Positions 35,987 through 45,514 of a stretch of DNA of 64,000 bases are shown one piece after another. The DNA is taken from NCBI GenBank assembly GCA_963810615.1, contig CAWEOA010000002.1, forward strand, positions 682,001 to 746,000. The letters are read 5' to 3'. The DNA comes from JARRQJ01 sp963810615. GTDB lineage: Bacteria; Pseudomonadota; Gammaproteobacteria; DRLM01. How positions within the stretch are numbered: the stretch's first letter is position 1; each line of letters opens with the position of its first letter. The notes beneath the pieces are model-generated. The model saw only the letters and a program-made list of their open reading frames with translations, searched no databases and was not told the origin of the DNA. The translations under genes and the position numbers were made by a program.

Positions 35987-37078
35987 CTACACATTAAAGC
36001 GGAAATGGATGACATCTCCGTCTTTGACCACATAATCCTTGCCTTCCAAACGCCACTTGCCCGCCTCTTTGGCACCCTGTTCGCCGCCGCAGGTCACGAA
36101 GTCGTCATAAGCAATCACTTCGGCACGGATGAATCCCCTCTCAAAATCGGTGTGAATCACGGCCGCCGCCTGCGGCGCCGTGGCACCGATATGCACCGTC
36201 CAGGCACGCACCTCTTTAACCCCGGCGGTAAAATAGGTCTGCAGCCCCAATAACTTGTAGCCGGCACGGATGACCCGATTGAGGCCGGGCTCGGCCAGAC
36301 CCAGGTCGGCAAGGAACTCGCCCTTCTCCTCATCGGGTAATTCCGCAATCTCTGACTCGATGGCGGCGCATATTGGCACCACCTCGGCACCTTCACTTGC
36401 AGCCATGGCCTGCACCCGATCCAGGTAAGGATTGTTGGAAAAGCCATCCTCGGCGACATTGGCGATGTACATGGTGGGCTTGAGGGTCAGGAGATTGATG
36501 TCTCGCAGGGCGCGGCGCTCCTCATCGCTCAGATCCAAGGCCCGCACCGGCGCACCCTTATCCAATTGCACGCGCACCTTTTCGAATAAAGCCTGCTGCA
36601 CAACCGCCTCTTTGTTGCCGCTCTTAGCAAGCTTGGCGACACGGAGCTGTGCCTTTTCCACGGTATCCATATCCGCCAGGGCCAATTCGGTATGGATTAC
36701 CTCGATGTCGCTGAGGGGGTCGACCTTGCCGGCAACATGGACGACGTCACTGCTTTCGAAACAACGCACCACATGGGCGATGGCCTGCGTCTCGCGAATA
36801 TGGGCGAGGAATTTATTACCCAGTCCTTCCCCCTTCGACGCCCCCGCCACCAGGCCAGCGATGTCCACGAATTCCATGGTGGTGGGTACGGTGCGCTGCG
36901 GTTTGACGATCTTTGCCAATTCATCCAGGCGCGGATCGGGCATGGGCACTATGCCCACATTGGGTTCAATGGTGCAAAACGGGTAATTGGCCGCCTCTAT
37001 CCCTGCCTGTGTAAGGGCATTGAACAGCGTGGATTTCCCCACATTGGGGAGACCGACAATACCGCATTTGAATCCCAT
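35987..37078 (-). CDS. ychF: Redox-regulated ATPase YchF
   Basis: A 363-residue Obg-like ATPase. It has the P-loop GLPNVGKSTLFNALT, NYPFCTIEPNVG, the G3 region FVDIAGLVAGASKGEGLGNKFL, the changed G4 motif seen as NVAE that gives ATP preference, and the C-terminal TGS-like domain ending IHFRFNV. The family associates with ribosomes and affects stress responses. It lies 39 bases after pth, the usual pairing. Confidence 0.97.
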   Translation of the reverse strand: MGFKCGIVGLPNVGKSTLFNALTQAGIEAANYPFCTIEPNVGIVPMPDPRLDELAKIVKPQRTVPTTMEFVDIAGLVAGASKGEGLGNKFLAHIRETQAIAHVVRCFESSDVVHVAGKVDPLSDIEVIHTELALADMDTVEKAQLRVAKLAKSGNKEAVVQQALFEKVRVQLDKGAPVRALDLSDEERRALRDINLLTLKPTMYIANVAEDGFSNNPYLDRVQAMAASEGAEVVPICAAIESEIAELPDEEKGEFLADLGLAEPGLNRVIRAGYKLLGLQTYFTAGVKEVRAWTVHIGATAPQAAAVIHTDFERGFIRAEVIAYDDFVTCGGEQGAKEAGKWRLEGKDYVVKDGDVIHFRFNV

Positions 37079-37117
37079 AATTCAGTTCCAAGTAACGAGG
37101 TGCAAGATGAATGCTTG

Positions 37118-37720
37118 CTACTTCGTGTGCAATTTGTGCATCGCCCGTTCCATATTACCGCTGAGGATGTCGGGCATCAGAGCCATGGCCTCGACGATAG
37201 CCTCTTCGATGGCCTGCCGATCTTCTTGCGATGGCTTGGTCAGCACATAATCGGTCACCAAATCCCGTTGGCCGGGATGACCGATACCGATCCGCAGTCG
37301 TACAAAATTACCGCCGCCCAGGCTCTCCGCAATACTGCGTAAACCGTTATGTCCACCGTTGCCGCCCCCTTGCTTGAGCCGCACGGTCCCCGCAGGCAAA
37401 TCCAGCTCATCATGGACGACCAGGATGTGCTCCGCCGGGATCTTATAGAAACCCGCCAGCGCCGCCACCGCCTGCCCGCTGCGGTTCATAAAGACATTCG
37501 GCTTGAGAATCCAGCAGCTCCGCCCGTCCGCCGCAACCTCACAAAGCTCCCCGTGAAAGCGGGCGGAGGATTTGAATTGGCCGCCCCGGCCGTGTGCCAC
37601 GGCATCCGCAAACCAGAACCCTGCGTTGTGCCGTGTCGCTTGATAGCGGGGACCTGGATTGCCCAGCCCCGCTATCAAGCGTATCCCTGAATCTGACGCC
37701 GAGGGTCCTGCCACATCCAC
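37118..37720 (-). CDS. pth: Peptidyl-tRNA hydrolase
   Basis: Releases tRNA from dropped peptidyl-tRNA. The family body is IRLIAGLGNPGPRYQATRHNAGFW with the catalytic His, then LKPNVFMNRSGQAV, VVHDELDLPAGTVRLKQGGGNGGHNGLRSI and RLRIGIGHPG. The listed 200 residues start at GTG 37720, 21 bases after rplY; the first dozen residues (MDVAGPSASDSG) are longer than usual, so a later start such as TTG just before IAGLGNPG is possible. Confidence 0.95.
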   Translation of the reverse strand: MDVAGPSASDSGIRLIAGLGNPGPRYQATRHNAGFWFADAVAHGRGGQFKSSARFHGELCEVAADGRSCWILKPNVFMNRSGQAVAALAGFYKIPAEHILVVHDELDLPAGTVRLKQGGGNGGHNGLRSIAESLGGGNFVRLRIGIGHPGQRDLVTDYVLTKPSQEDRQAIEEAIVEAMALMPDILSGNMERAMHKLHTK

Positions 37721-37741
37721 AAGCAGTCGTGGGCGACTGCC

Positions 37742-38413
37742 TTAACCGGCAGTCTGACCACCGCCCCCTTGCTCTGGCTGAGCTGCCGCCCCTTCGGGCG
37801 CTGCGGCTTCAACCTCTTCGGTTTCCAGAGCCGCTCTCGGAATAACGATGGTGACCACGGGTAAATCATGCTCCGACCCCGCCACCAAGCCCGGGATTTC
37901 CGCACCGGAGGGCAGTTTGAGCTCGGAAAGGTGAACGGACTCGCCCGCCTCCAGCGGAGAAACATCCACCTCGATGTATTCCGGCAGGTCCTTCGCCAGA
38001 CAGGTGATATCCACATGCTTCATGAGGTGATTGACGATGCCGCTACGCAGCTTTACGCCCGGCGCCACGTCTTCGCCGATGAAGTGCAGCGGGACATGGA
38101 CGCGGATCTTATCGGTATCGGTTACCCGTTGCAGATCCAGGTGCATGATGATGGGTTTGTAGGGGTGGCGCTGCAAATCCTTGAGTACCGCCTTTTCCGC
38201 CTTGCCATCCACGTTGACGGTCAGGATATGGGAATAAAAGGCCTCGTTCTCCAGGCTCTTCGCCACATCTTTGTGGGGAAAAGTCACCGGCGCAGGCTCC
38301 TGCTTGCCACCGTATATAATCCCCGGTACTTTGCCTGCGTGACGGAGGCGGCGGCTCGCACCCTTCCCCATATCCGTACGCAGTTCTGCGTTCAATTGAA
38401 ATTCAACAGCCAT
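37742..38413 (-). CDS. rplY: 50S ribosomal protein L25/Ctc
   Basis: A 223-residue long-form L25 (CTC type), which binds 5S rRNA. The N-terminal part (FQLNAELRTDMGKGASRRLRHAGKVPGIIYGG) is the L25 domain, and the C-terminal CTC domain runs through VHVPLHFIGEDVAPGVK to an Ala-Glu-Gly-rich tail. Start ATG 38413 has GGAGAG; upstream in-frame codons have no ribosome site. Confidence 0.96.
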   Translation of the reverse strand: MAVEFQLNAELRTDMGKGASRRLRHAGKVPGIIYGGKQEPAPVTFPHKDVAKSLENEAFYSHILTVNVDGKAEKAVLKDLQRHPYKPIIMHLDLQRVTDTDKIRVHVPLHFIGEDVAPGVKLRSGIVNHLMKHVDITCLAKDLPEYIEVDVSPLEAGESVHLSELKLPSGAEIPGLVAGSEHDLPVVTIVIPRAALETEEVEAAAPEGAAAQPEQGGGGQTAG

Positions 38414-38523
38414 GATTGCTCTCCAAAAAATAATGCTGCCTCTAAGACAGCCTTGCCAATACCGCCCCAAGGGACGGGCTCTTGGAATGGCGACGCGCGA
38501 CCACGTCGTCATCCCAAATTCTG

Positions 38524-39477
38524 TTAATCCATAAATAAGGTGCTGACCGATTCTTCGGCGCTGACGCGACGCAAGGTTTCCGCCAGCATGCCTGCGATGG
38601 AAAGCTGCCGTATGCGGGGACACTCCTTGGCATCCGTCCGCAAGGGGATGGTGTCGGTCACCACCAGCTCATCCAACACCGAGTTCTCTATATTCTTTAT
38701 AGCCGCCCCGGACAATACCGGGTGCGTACAATACGCCACCACCTTGGCGGCACCGTGTTCCTTCATGGCCCGCGCCGCTTCGCATAAAGTGCCGGCGGTA
38801 TCCACCAAATCATCGACCAACACACAGGTGCGGTCCTGCACTTCACCGATAATGTGCATCACCTTGGCCTCGTTGGGCCGCGGGCGGCGTTTATCGATAA
38901 TGGCCAGATCCGCATCGCCCAGGCGCTTGGCCAGGGCCCTTGCCCGCACCACCCCGCCCACATCCGGCGACACTACGATCTGGTTGGGATACTTCTGCCG
39001 CCAGATATCGCCCAGCAAAATCGGCGAGGCATAGACGTTATCCACCGGGATATCGAAGAATCCCTGAATCTGGTCGGCGTGCAAATCGACGGTCAATACC
39101 CGATCGGCGCCGGCACCGCTGATCATATTGGCCACAACCTTGGCTGAAATCGCCACCCGCGCCGAGCGGGGCCGCCGATCCTGGCGCGAATATCCGAAAT
39201 AAGGAATGACGGTGGTCACGCGCCGAGCCGAAGAACGGCGCACCGCATCAACCATCACCAACAATTCCATCAAATTATCGTTGGTGGGATGGCAGGTGGG
39301 CTGGACGATGAAAACGTCCTTGCCGCGGACGTTCTCCATGATCTCCACCATGATCTCACCGTCGCTGAAGCGGCCCAAGATGGCCTTACCCAGCGGGATG
39401 TTCAAATAGTTAACGATATCCTCAGCCAGCTGCCGATTCGCATTACCGGAAAACACTAGCATCGAGTTGTACGACAC
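38524..39477 (-). CDS. prs: Ribose-phosphate pyrophosphokinase
   Basis: Makes PRPP from ribose 5-phosphate and ATP. The 317 residues include FSDGEIMVEI, VIPYFGYSRQDRR, the metal-binding TVDLHADQIQGFFDIP, VSPDVGGVVRAR and the PRPP loop VLVDDLVDTAGTL. The start is taken as GTG 39477; an ATG five codons on is possible. It sits downstream of tRNA-Gln and ispE, the usual gammaproteobacterial order. Confidence 0.97.
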   Translation of the reverse strand: MSYNSMLVFSGNANRQLAEDIVNYLNIPLGKAILGRFSDGEIMVEIMENVRGKDVFIVQPTCHPTNDNLMELLVMVDAVRRSSARRVTTVIPYFGYSRQDRRPRSARVAISAKVVANMISGAGADRVLTVDLHADQIQGFFDIPVDNVYASPILLGDIWRQKYPNQIVVSPDVGGVVRARALAKRLGDADLAIIDKRRPRPNEAKVMHIIGEVQDRTCVLVDDLVDTAGTLCEAARAMKEHGAAKVVAYCTHPVLSGAAIKNIENSVLDELVVTDTIPLRTDAKECPRIRQLSIAGMLAETLRRVSAEESVSTLFMD

Positions 39478-39539
39478 GCGGCCCCCTTTTTATCTCTCAC
39501 ACGCGACAAGCGTTTACTCGATTATCAAACAGCGGCATA

Positions 39540-39614
39540 TGGCTGGGGTGCCAGGATTCGAACCTGGGAATGCTGGAATCAAAATCCAGTGCCTTACCGC
39601 TTGGCGACACCCCA
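39540..39614 (-). tRNA. tRNA-Gln (UUG)
   Basis: The minus strand reads TGGGGTGTCGCCAAGCGG, an anticodon arm CTGGATTTTGATTCCAG with TTG, a T-arm GGTTCGAATCC and closing CACCCCAGCCA. The 75 bases include the CCA. It lies between ispE and prs, as in related genomes. Confidence 0.95.
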
Positions 39615-39661
39615 ATCAAACACGACGCGAGCGCCAATCTCCGGTCCCCCGGAGCCGCGGC

Positions 39662-40507
39662 TCAAGCTTCTTTCAGCAATCTTTCATGCAGCGGTGAACG
39701 ATTACACCCCCGGGCCATAAACGCCACCCAACGGGCCGGGACCGCCTCGACAACACTTTGCGCCTGAGCTTTATCGGCAAAGGCCGCAAAAACCGCCGAA
39801 CCCGTACCGCTCATCCGGGCCTGGGCATAGCCGCCCAGCCAGGTCAGCGCTTGTCCCACCTCCGGATAGCGTCGGCACACCACCACCTCGCAGACGTTAC
39901 TGCCTACCCCGGAAAGAAAAGCGGGTATTGTGAGGGGCGGGACGTTACGTGTCAATTCGGGGGCGGTAAAAATCTCGGCGGTGGACACATGGCAAGGGGG
40001 GATCACCACCACATACCAGGACTCAGGCAAGTCAATGGGGGTCAGGCGTTCACCCACCCCCTCCGCCCACGCCGCCCGACCATGAACGAAGACCGGCACA
40101 TCCGCACCCAGCTGCAAACCCAGTTCCGCCAACTGCCCATCCGGCAAATCCACCCCCCACAGGCGATTCAGCGCCACCAAAGTCGTGGCCGCATCGGAAC
40201 TGCCACCCCCCAAGCCCGCCCCCATGGGCAAACGCTTTTCCACACTGATATCCACCCCCAGGGAAGTGCCGGCATGGCGCTGGAGCAAAGTGGCGGCCCG
40301 CATCGTCAGGTCCTGCTGCTCGGAGACCCCGGGCAAGGGCGTGAGGAGTCGGATCGCCCCGTCGTCACGCGGGGTAAAGTACAACGCATCACCCTGATCG
40401 AGAAACTGAAACGCCGTCTGCAGGAGATGATAACCATCGGGACGGCGTCCGATTATGTGCAAGAACAAATTGATCTTGGCCGGCGCCGGCCAACTGCTTG
40501 CGTTCAT
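39662..40507 (-). CDS. ispE: 4-diphosphocytidyl-2-C-methylerythritol kinase
   Basis: A GHMP kinase of the MEP isoprenoid pathway. The 281 residues start with WPAPAKINLFLHIIGRRPDGYHLLQT, have the ATP loop LPMGAGLGGGSSDAA and the third GHMP motif ARMSGTGSAVFAAF. It begins eight bases after lolB ends. Confidence 0.96.
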   Translation of the reverse strand: MNASSWPAPAKINLFLHIIGRRPDGYHLLQTAFQFLDQGDALYFTPRDDGAIRLLTPLPGVSEQQDLTMRAATLLQRHAGTSLGVDISVEKRLPMGAGLGGGSSDAATTLVALNRLWGVDLPDGQLAELGLQLGADVPVFVHGRAAWAEGVGERLTPIDLPESWYVVVIPPCHVSTAEIFTAPELTRNVPPLTIPAFLSGVGSNVCEVVVCRRYPEVGQALTWLGGYAQARMSGTGSAVFAAFADKAQAQSVVEAVPARWVAFMARGCNRSPLHERLLKEA

Positions 40508-40514
40508 TGCAGGC

Positions 40515-41132
40515 CTAAGACAAGGTCCACTCGTCGATCACCAAACGCACCTTAACCTCCGGACTGTCGAGAAAAATCTTGGTGGGAAAGGCCTTGCCAG
40601 CGACATCGCCATAACGGCGATATGAGATATGCCAGCCCGCCTGTTTCAACCAATACAGGCGCCCCTGGCCATCCAAGGCATGGGTTTCCGCCGCATGTGG
40701 CATGGGCAGACCTCTCACCCAGTAATACAGCCCCTTGACCGGCAAGTGCCAACCGAATTGCCGCGCCAGTAATTCATCCGGATCCATAGCCGATACGCTG
40801 TGCCCGTCCGAGAGCAGCAGGGTCACCCCGTGGGCAGTACCCTGCAATTCGGCCGATTCCTGTCCCAGCGGACCACTCAAATTGATGTGGTAGAGCTCGG
40901 CATCCCCTTGCTGCCAATGGAAGGATACATGCCAGCCCTCCTTCTCGGTTTGAATCCCGAGTCGGCCGGATATCACCCAGCTGCGGAATTGTTCAAGATC
41001 CCGCTGATGCGTCACCCATTGACGTTCCGCCTCCGGCGACGAGGTCTGGACCTCGCCCAGCGTTGTGCATGCCGACAACAACACCATGCCGATCATCAGG
41101 CTCATCACCCGGATCGCCTTGCCTACTCTCAT
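40515..41132 (-). CDS. lolB: Outer-membrane lipoprotein insertion protein LolB
   Basis: Receives lipoproteins from LolA and inserts them in the outer membrane. The product has a lipoprotein signal ending LLSAC and the LolB body (RSWVISGRLGIQTEKEGWHVSFHWQQGDAELYHINLSGPLGQ; WHLPVKGLYYWVRGLPMP). The start is uncertain: ATG 41132 gives a compact signal peptide with GTGGGA upstream; ATG 41159 would add nine residues. Confidence 0.92.
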   Translation of the reverse strand: MRVGKAIRVMSLMIGMVLLSACTTLGEVQTSSPEAERQWVTHQRDLEQFRSWVISGRLGIQTEKEGWHVSFHWQQGDAELYHINLSGPLGQESAELQGTAHGVTLLLSDGHSVSAMDPDELLARQFGWHLPVKGLYYWVRGLPMPHAAETHALDGQGRLYWLKQAGWHISYRRYGDVAGKAFPTKIFLDSPEVKVRLVIDEWTLS

Positions 41133-41216
41133 TCCCACAGCGAAGACATTCCTTAACATATTCAAGATGTCCCCCGCTGTGTGCGGGGGGACTCGATCAG
41201 CTACACGGCGTGAGCT

Positions 41217-42986
41217 TTATTTATGGTCCAGTCGGTTCATCACGTCGAGCAACACCTTGTTGCCCGGCGCCACCTTCAAAGCCTTGTCCCAGACCTCGCG
41301 CGCCGCCTGCTTATCTCCCATCACCCACAGCACTTCTGTGAGATGGGCGGCGATTTCCGAATCGGAACTGGCATCCAGCGCACGGCGCAAATAACTCACC
41401 GCCTCTTTATATTTGCCGAGCCGATAACTCACCCAGCCCATGCTGTCCTGTACGAAATAACTATCCGGCTTCAGATCCAGGGCACGCTTGATATAATCCA
41501 GGGCTTCCTGATAACGCTTGGTACGATCGGCCAGGCTGTAACCCAAGGCATTGAGGGCATCCACATTATCCGGGTCGCGCGCCAGGATCTGCTTGAGATC
41601 CTTTTCCAACATGGCGTAATTGCCCATCTTTTCCGCGGTCATGGCCCGCGCGTACAAAAGATCCGCATTGTCAGGCAGTTCCTTAAGACCTTTGGTAAAG
41701 ACAGCAAGCGCCTCCTGCGAACGACCGGCGTCACGCAGAATCTGGCCATCCACCAGATAGATGCGCATCAGCTCTCCCGGACTGCGCGGGGCAATGGCGC
41801 TCAGCTGGCCACGAGCTTGATCCACCTCACCTTTGTCAGCCAACAACAAGGCAATACGGATTTGGGACTCCAGATACTTTTCGCCCCGCTCCACCTTGGA
41901 ATACCATTTGATCGCCGCATCCGGGTCTTTGTGAAATTCCTCGGCGATGCGCCCCAGATAGTAGCTGCTTTCCGACTCATAGCCCTGGTTGGAACGATTC
42001 AAGATCAGAAAATACCGCTCTCCCTCTTCCAGGCGATTCAACTGTAAGGACACCATTGCCAGGAGCCGTATATTTTCCAGATCATCCGGGGACTGCTTGT
42101 AGATGATCTTAAATTGCGCATAGGCCTTATCGACTTGGTTAGTGTCGGCCAAGGCGCGCGCATAGATAGTCCGCAAGCCATTGTCTTTAGGGTGTTTTTT
42201 GATGGCGGCAGACAACAGCTTGAGTGCCTCGCCACTCTTGCCCCGCATGGCCAGGATCCGCGCCAACTGGATAGTCGCATCGATGCGATCGGGCTGTAGT
42301 TCCACCACCCGCCTGATCGCTTGTTCCGCCTGATCGAGGACGCCGGCACGCACCGCCAGGTGACTCAAGGCCAGCAAGGCGTTGGGGTCGTCAGGCCGGG
42401 AATTGACCAAACGTTGCATAACTTCCAGCGCCGCCTGCTTATCCTGCTGCCGCCCCAACAAGCCAGCAACCAACATAAAGGCATTCTCGTTACCTTCCTT
42501 GTCGTTGAGCGCCAGCAGGGCCTCGAGCTGGCGCTGCGCCTCATCGTATTGCCCGCTGCGAATGTAAAATGCGGTTACGACCTCACGCGCATCGATATTC
42601 TGCGGCTCCAGTGCGACCCACTGTTTCGCTGCCTTCAAGGCATCCTTGTCATCGTGGGCATACACGGCGATCCGCGCCGCCCGTTCCAACATACGCGGAT
42701 CCTGCCTGGCCTCGCCCAACTTCAGATAATTCTTGATGGCGATGTCATAATGCCCGCGCTGCAGGGCAACCTCGGCCACCAGCACCTTGTACATTACGTC
42801 GGGGGGTATCGATGCACTGCTCTCCGCCGCCGCAACCGGCGCGGGTGGAGGGGAAACTTTCGATTGTTCAGTTACTTGTTTCGGCGCCGGGGGAGCACTC
42901 ATCCCCTGCTCCCTGGGATTGACGGCACAACCCGCTAACACCAACGCCGCCACACAGGCACCTGCCCTGAAAAGGGATCCATTCAT
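41217..42986 (-). CDS. TPR-repeat lipoprotein
   Basis: A 589-residue lipoprotein (signal ending LVLAGC) made of many tetratricopeptide repeats, for example ALEVMQRLVNSRPDDPNALLALSHLAVRAG and ALDYIKRALDLKPDSYFVQDSMGWVSYRLG. A Pro-Ala-Lys linker follows the lipid Cys. Start ATG 42986 has GGAGTATT upstream. A protein of this kind lies between lolB and hemA in Pseudomonas too. It probably acts as an envelope scaffold; no partner is visible. Confidence 0.92.
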   Translation of the reverse strand: MNGSLFRAGACVAALVLAGCAVNPREQGMSAPPAPKQVTEQSKVSPPPAPVAAAESSASIPPDVMYKVLVAEVALQRGHYDIAIKNYLKLGEARQDPRMLERAARIAVYAHDDKDALKAAKQWVALEPQNIDAREVVTAFYIRSGQYDEAQRQLEALLALNDKEGNENAFMLVAGLLGRQQDKQAALEVMQRLVNSRPDDPNALLALSHLAVRAGVLDQAEQAIRRVVELQPDRIDATIQLARILAMRGKSGEALKLLSAAIKKHPKDNGLRTIYARALADTNQVDKAYAQFKIIYKQSPDDLENIRLLAMVSLQLNRLEEGERYFLILNRSNQGYESESSYYLGRIAEEFHKDPDAAIKWYSKVERGEKYLESQIRIALLLADKGEVDQARGQLSAIAPRSPGELMRIYLVDGQILRDAGRSQEALAVFTKGLKELPDNADLLYARAMTAEKMGNYAMLEKDLKQILARDPDNVDALNALGYSLADRTKRYQEALDYIKRALDLKPDSYFVQDSMGWVSYRLGKYKEAVSYLRRALDASSDSEIAAHLTEVLWVMGDKQAAREVWDKALKVAPGNKVLLDVMNRLDHK

Positions 42987-43149
42987 AATAGTAATACTCC
43001 GGTCAACAACCTGCTTAAGGTACAAATCACTCAGATTAGGGGCAAGTTTTTTATATAAGTTCTTCTTTTGTGATCTATGTTATCAATTAAACTTGCCAGC
43101 CCGCCGATAATTACCCCACAATTAGACATTTCTATGTCGGCCTGAAGCG

Positions 43150-44412
43150 ATGCCTCTTTTAGCGTTTGGGATCAACCACAAAACCGCTCCCATAAACGTC
43201 AGGGAAAAGGTGGCGTTCGACCATCAGAATATGGTAGGAGCCCTGCATCAACTCACCTCGCTCCCACAAATTCATGAGGCGGCGATTCTCTCCACCTGCA
43301 ATCGCACCGAAATTGTCTGTAATTTAGAGGAATCCGATACCGCCACCGTAGTGGACTGGTTCCAACACTACCACAGCCTCAGCCGCGAAGAGGTGGAACC
43401 TTACATCTATATCCATCCCGAACAATTTGCGGTTCGCCACTTATTGCGTGTGGCGTCGGGACTCGACTCTTTAATTCTGGGCGAGCCGCAGATACTCGGC
43501 CAGATGAAAGAGGCCTACTTGACGGCCATCCAGGCCGGCACGGTGGGCACGCTGTTGGGAAGGTTGTTTCAGCACACCTTCGCCGTGGCCAAACAGGTCC
43601 GTACCGACACCGCCATCGGTTCCAGTCCGGTGTCGGTGGCCTTCGCCACTGTCAGCCTGGCCAAACAAATCTTCACTGACCTCTCGACCCACACTGTACT
43701 GCTGATCGGTGCAGGCGAAACCATCGAACTGGCGGCCCGCCACCTGCACGAACACCGTATCGGCCGCATGATCATCGCCAACCGCACCATGGAGAAGGCC
43801 CATGCCCTGGCCAGCGAATTCGGCGGCTTCGCCATCGCCCTCGGCGATATTCCCAATCATCTGGCGGAGGCCGATCTGGTGATCTCTTCCACCGCCAGTC
43901 AGCTGCCCATATTGGGCAAAGGCGCCATCGAGCGTGCCATCAAGATACGCAAGCACCGCCCCATGCTGATGATCGACATCGCCGTGCCTCGCGACATCGA
44001 ACCCGAGGCGGAAGAGCTGGACGACGTGTATCTCTACACGGTCGATGATTTGCAGGACATCATCCAAGAAGGATTGCGTTCACGCCAGGAAGCAGCCAAA
44101 CAGGCCGATGAGATCATCGAGAACCAGGTCAACCAGTTCATGGGCTGGCTGCGTTCACTGGACGCCGTGGCCACCATCTGCGCCTTCCGCGAACAGGCCG
44201 AACAGCTGCGAGACCAGGAAGTCCTCAGGGCGAAGCGCATGCTGGCGCGGGGCATACCGGCCGACCAAGTGATGACGCAAATGGCCCGCGCCCTTACCAA
44301 CAAATTGATCCATTCCCCCAGCACCCATTTGCGCCAGGCCGGTTTTGAAGGCCGCAGCGAAGTCCTCGATATTGCCCGCGAGCTCTTCGACCTGAAAGAT
44401 CCGCACTCGTAG
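43150..44412 (+). CDS. hemA: Glutamyl-tRNA reductase
   Basis: First step of C5 tetrapyrrole synthesis, from glutamyl-tRNA to glutamate semialdehyde. The 420 residues show GINHKTAPINVREKVAF, the catalytic Cys in ILSTCNRTEI, LILGEPQILGQMK, the NADPH domain (TVLLIGAGETIELAARHL) and IDIAVPRDIEPE. It is divergent from the TPR gene and six bases before prfA. Confidence 0.97.
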   Translation: MPLLAFGINHKTAPINVREKVAFDHQNMVGALHQLTSLPQIHEAAILSTCNRTEIVCNLEESDTATVVDWFQHYHSLSREEVEPYIYIHPEQFAVRHLLRVASGLDSLILGEPQILGQMKEAYLTAIQAGTVGTLLGRLFQHTFAVAKQVRTDTAIGSSPVSVAFATVSLAKQIFTDLSTHTVLLIGAGETIELAARHLHEHRIGRMIIANRTMEKAHALASEFGGFAIALGDIPNHLAEADLVISSTASQLPILGKGAIERAIKIRKHRPMLMIDIAVPRDIEPEAEELDDVYLYTVDDLQDIIQEGLRSRQEAAKQADEIIENQVNQFMGWLRSLDAVATICAFREQAEQLRDQEVLRAKRMLARGIPADQVMTQMARALTNKLIHSPSTHLRQAGFEGRSEVLDIARELFDLKDPHS

Positions 44413-44417
44413 ATTCC

Positions 44418-45500
44418 GTGAAAGCATCCCTGCGCAGCAAACTGGAGACCCTCTCCGAACGGCTGCAGGAGCTCAATGCGCTCCTGTCGGATTCGGACGT
44501 CATTACCGATCAGGGGCAATTCCGGGAATTGTCCATCGAGCATTCTCAACTCAGCCCGGTAGTGGCCTGTTTCGAACGCTATCAAACCACGCTCAATGAC
44601 ATCGCCGCCGCGCGCGACATGCTGCAGGATTCCGATCCCTCCGTAAGGGAAATGGCCCAAGAGGAAATCGCCCAGGCGACCCAGCGCAAAGAAACGCTGG
44701 AGTTGGAACTGAATAAATTGCTGCTACCCACGGATCCCCTGGACAACCGCAACATCTTTCTCGAAATCCGCGCCGGCACCGGCGGTGACGAGGCGGCCCT
44801 GTTCGCCGGCGACCTGTTCCGCATGTATTCCCGCTACGCGGAACAACAACGCTGGCAAGCAGAGATCATCAGCGAGAGTGCCGGCGAACACGGCGGTTAC
44901 AAGGAAATCATTGTGCGCCTCATCGGCCACGGCGTGTACTCTCGACTCAAATTCGAGTCGGGGACTCATCGCGTACAGCGGGTCCCGGAAACCGAGGCGC
45001 AGGGCCGCATCCATACCTCCGCCGCCACGGTCGCGGTGCTGCCGGAGATGGAGGAGGTGGATCATATCGATATCAATCCCGCCGATCTGAAGACCGACAC
45101 CTACCGCGCCTCCGGCGCCGGCGGCCAGCACGTCAACAAGACCGATTCGGCGATACGCATCACCCATCTGCCCAGCGGCATCGTGGTGGAATGCCAGGAT
45201 GAGCGCTCGCAGCACAAGAACCGCGCGCGCGCCTTATCGCTGCTGCAGGCCAAACTGCTCGCCGCCGAATTGGAGAAACAGCACACCGAGCAAAGCGAGA
45301 ACCGCCGCCTGCAGGTGGGCAGCGGCGATCGTTCCGAACGCATTCGCACCTATAATTTCCCACAAGGTCGGGTGACGGACCACCGCATCAACCTCACCCT
45401 CTACAAACTGGAAAATATCTTAGAGGGCAATCTGGACGAGCTCATCGACCCGCTCACCAACGAGCATCAAACCGAATTGCTGGCGGCCTTGGGCGAATAG
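44418..45500 (+). CDS. prfA: Peptide chain release factor 1
   Basis: Reads UAA and UAG. The 360 residues contain the GGQ motif (SGAGGQHVNKTDSAIRI) whose Gln is methylated by PrmC, and the expected EIRAGTGGDEAALF region. The start is GTG 44418, five bases after hemA. The adjacent prmC makes the usual functional pair. Confidence 0.97.
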   Translation: MKASLRSKLETLSERLQELNALLSDSDVITDQGQFRELSIEHSQLSPVVACFERYQTTLNDIAAARDMLQDSDPSVREMAQEEIAQATQRKETLELELNKLLLPTDPLDNRNIFLEIRAGTGGDEAALFAGDLFRMYSRYAEQQRWQAEIISESAGEHGGYKEIIVRLIGHGVYSRLKFESGTHRVQRVPETEAQGRIHTSAATVAVLPEMEEVDHIDINPADLKTDTYRASGAGGQHVNKTDSAIRITHLPSGIVVECQDERSQHKNRARALSLLQAKLLAAELEKQHTEQSENRRLQVGSGDRSERIRTYNFPQGRVTDHRINLTLYKLENILEGNLDELIDPLTNEHQTELLAALGE

Positions 45501-45514
45501 GCAAAGGTTTCGAT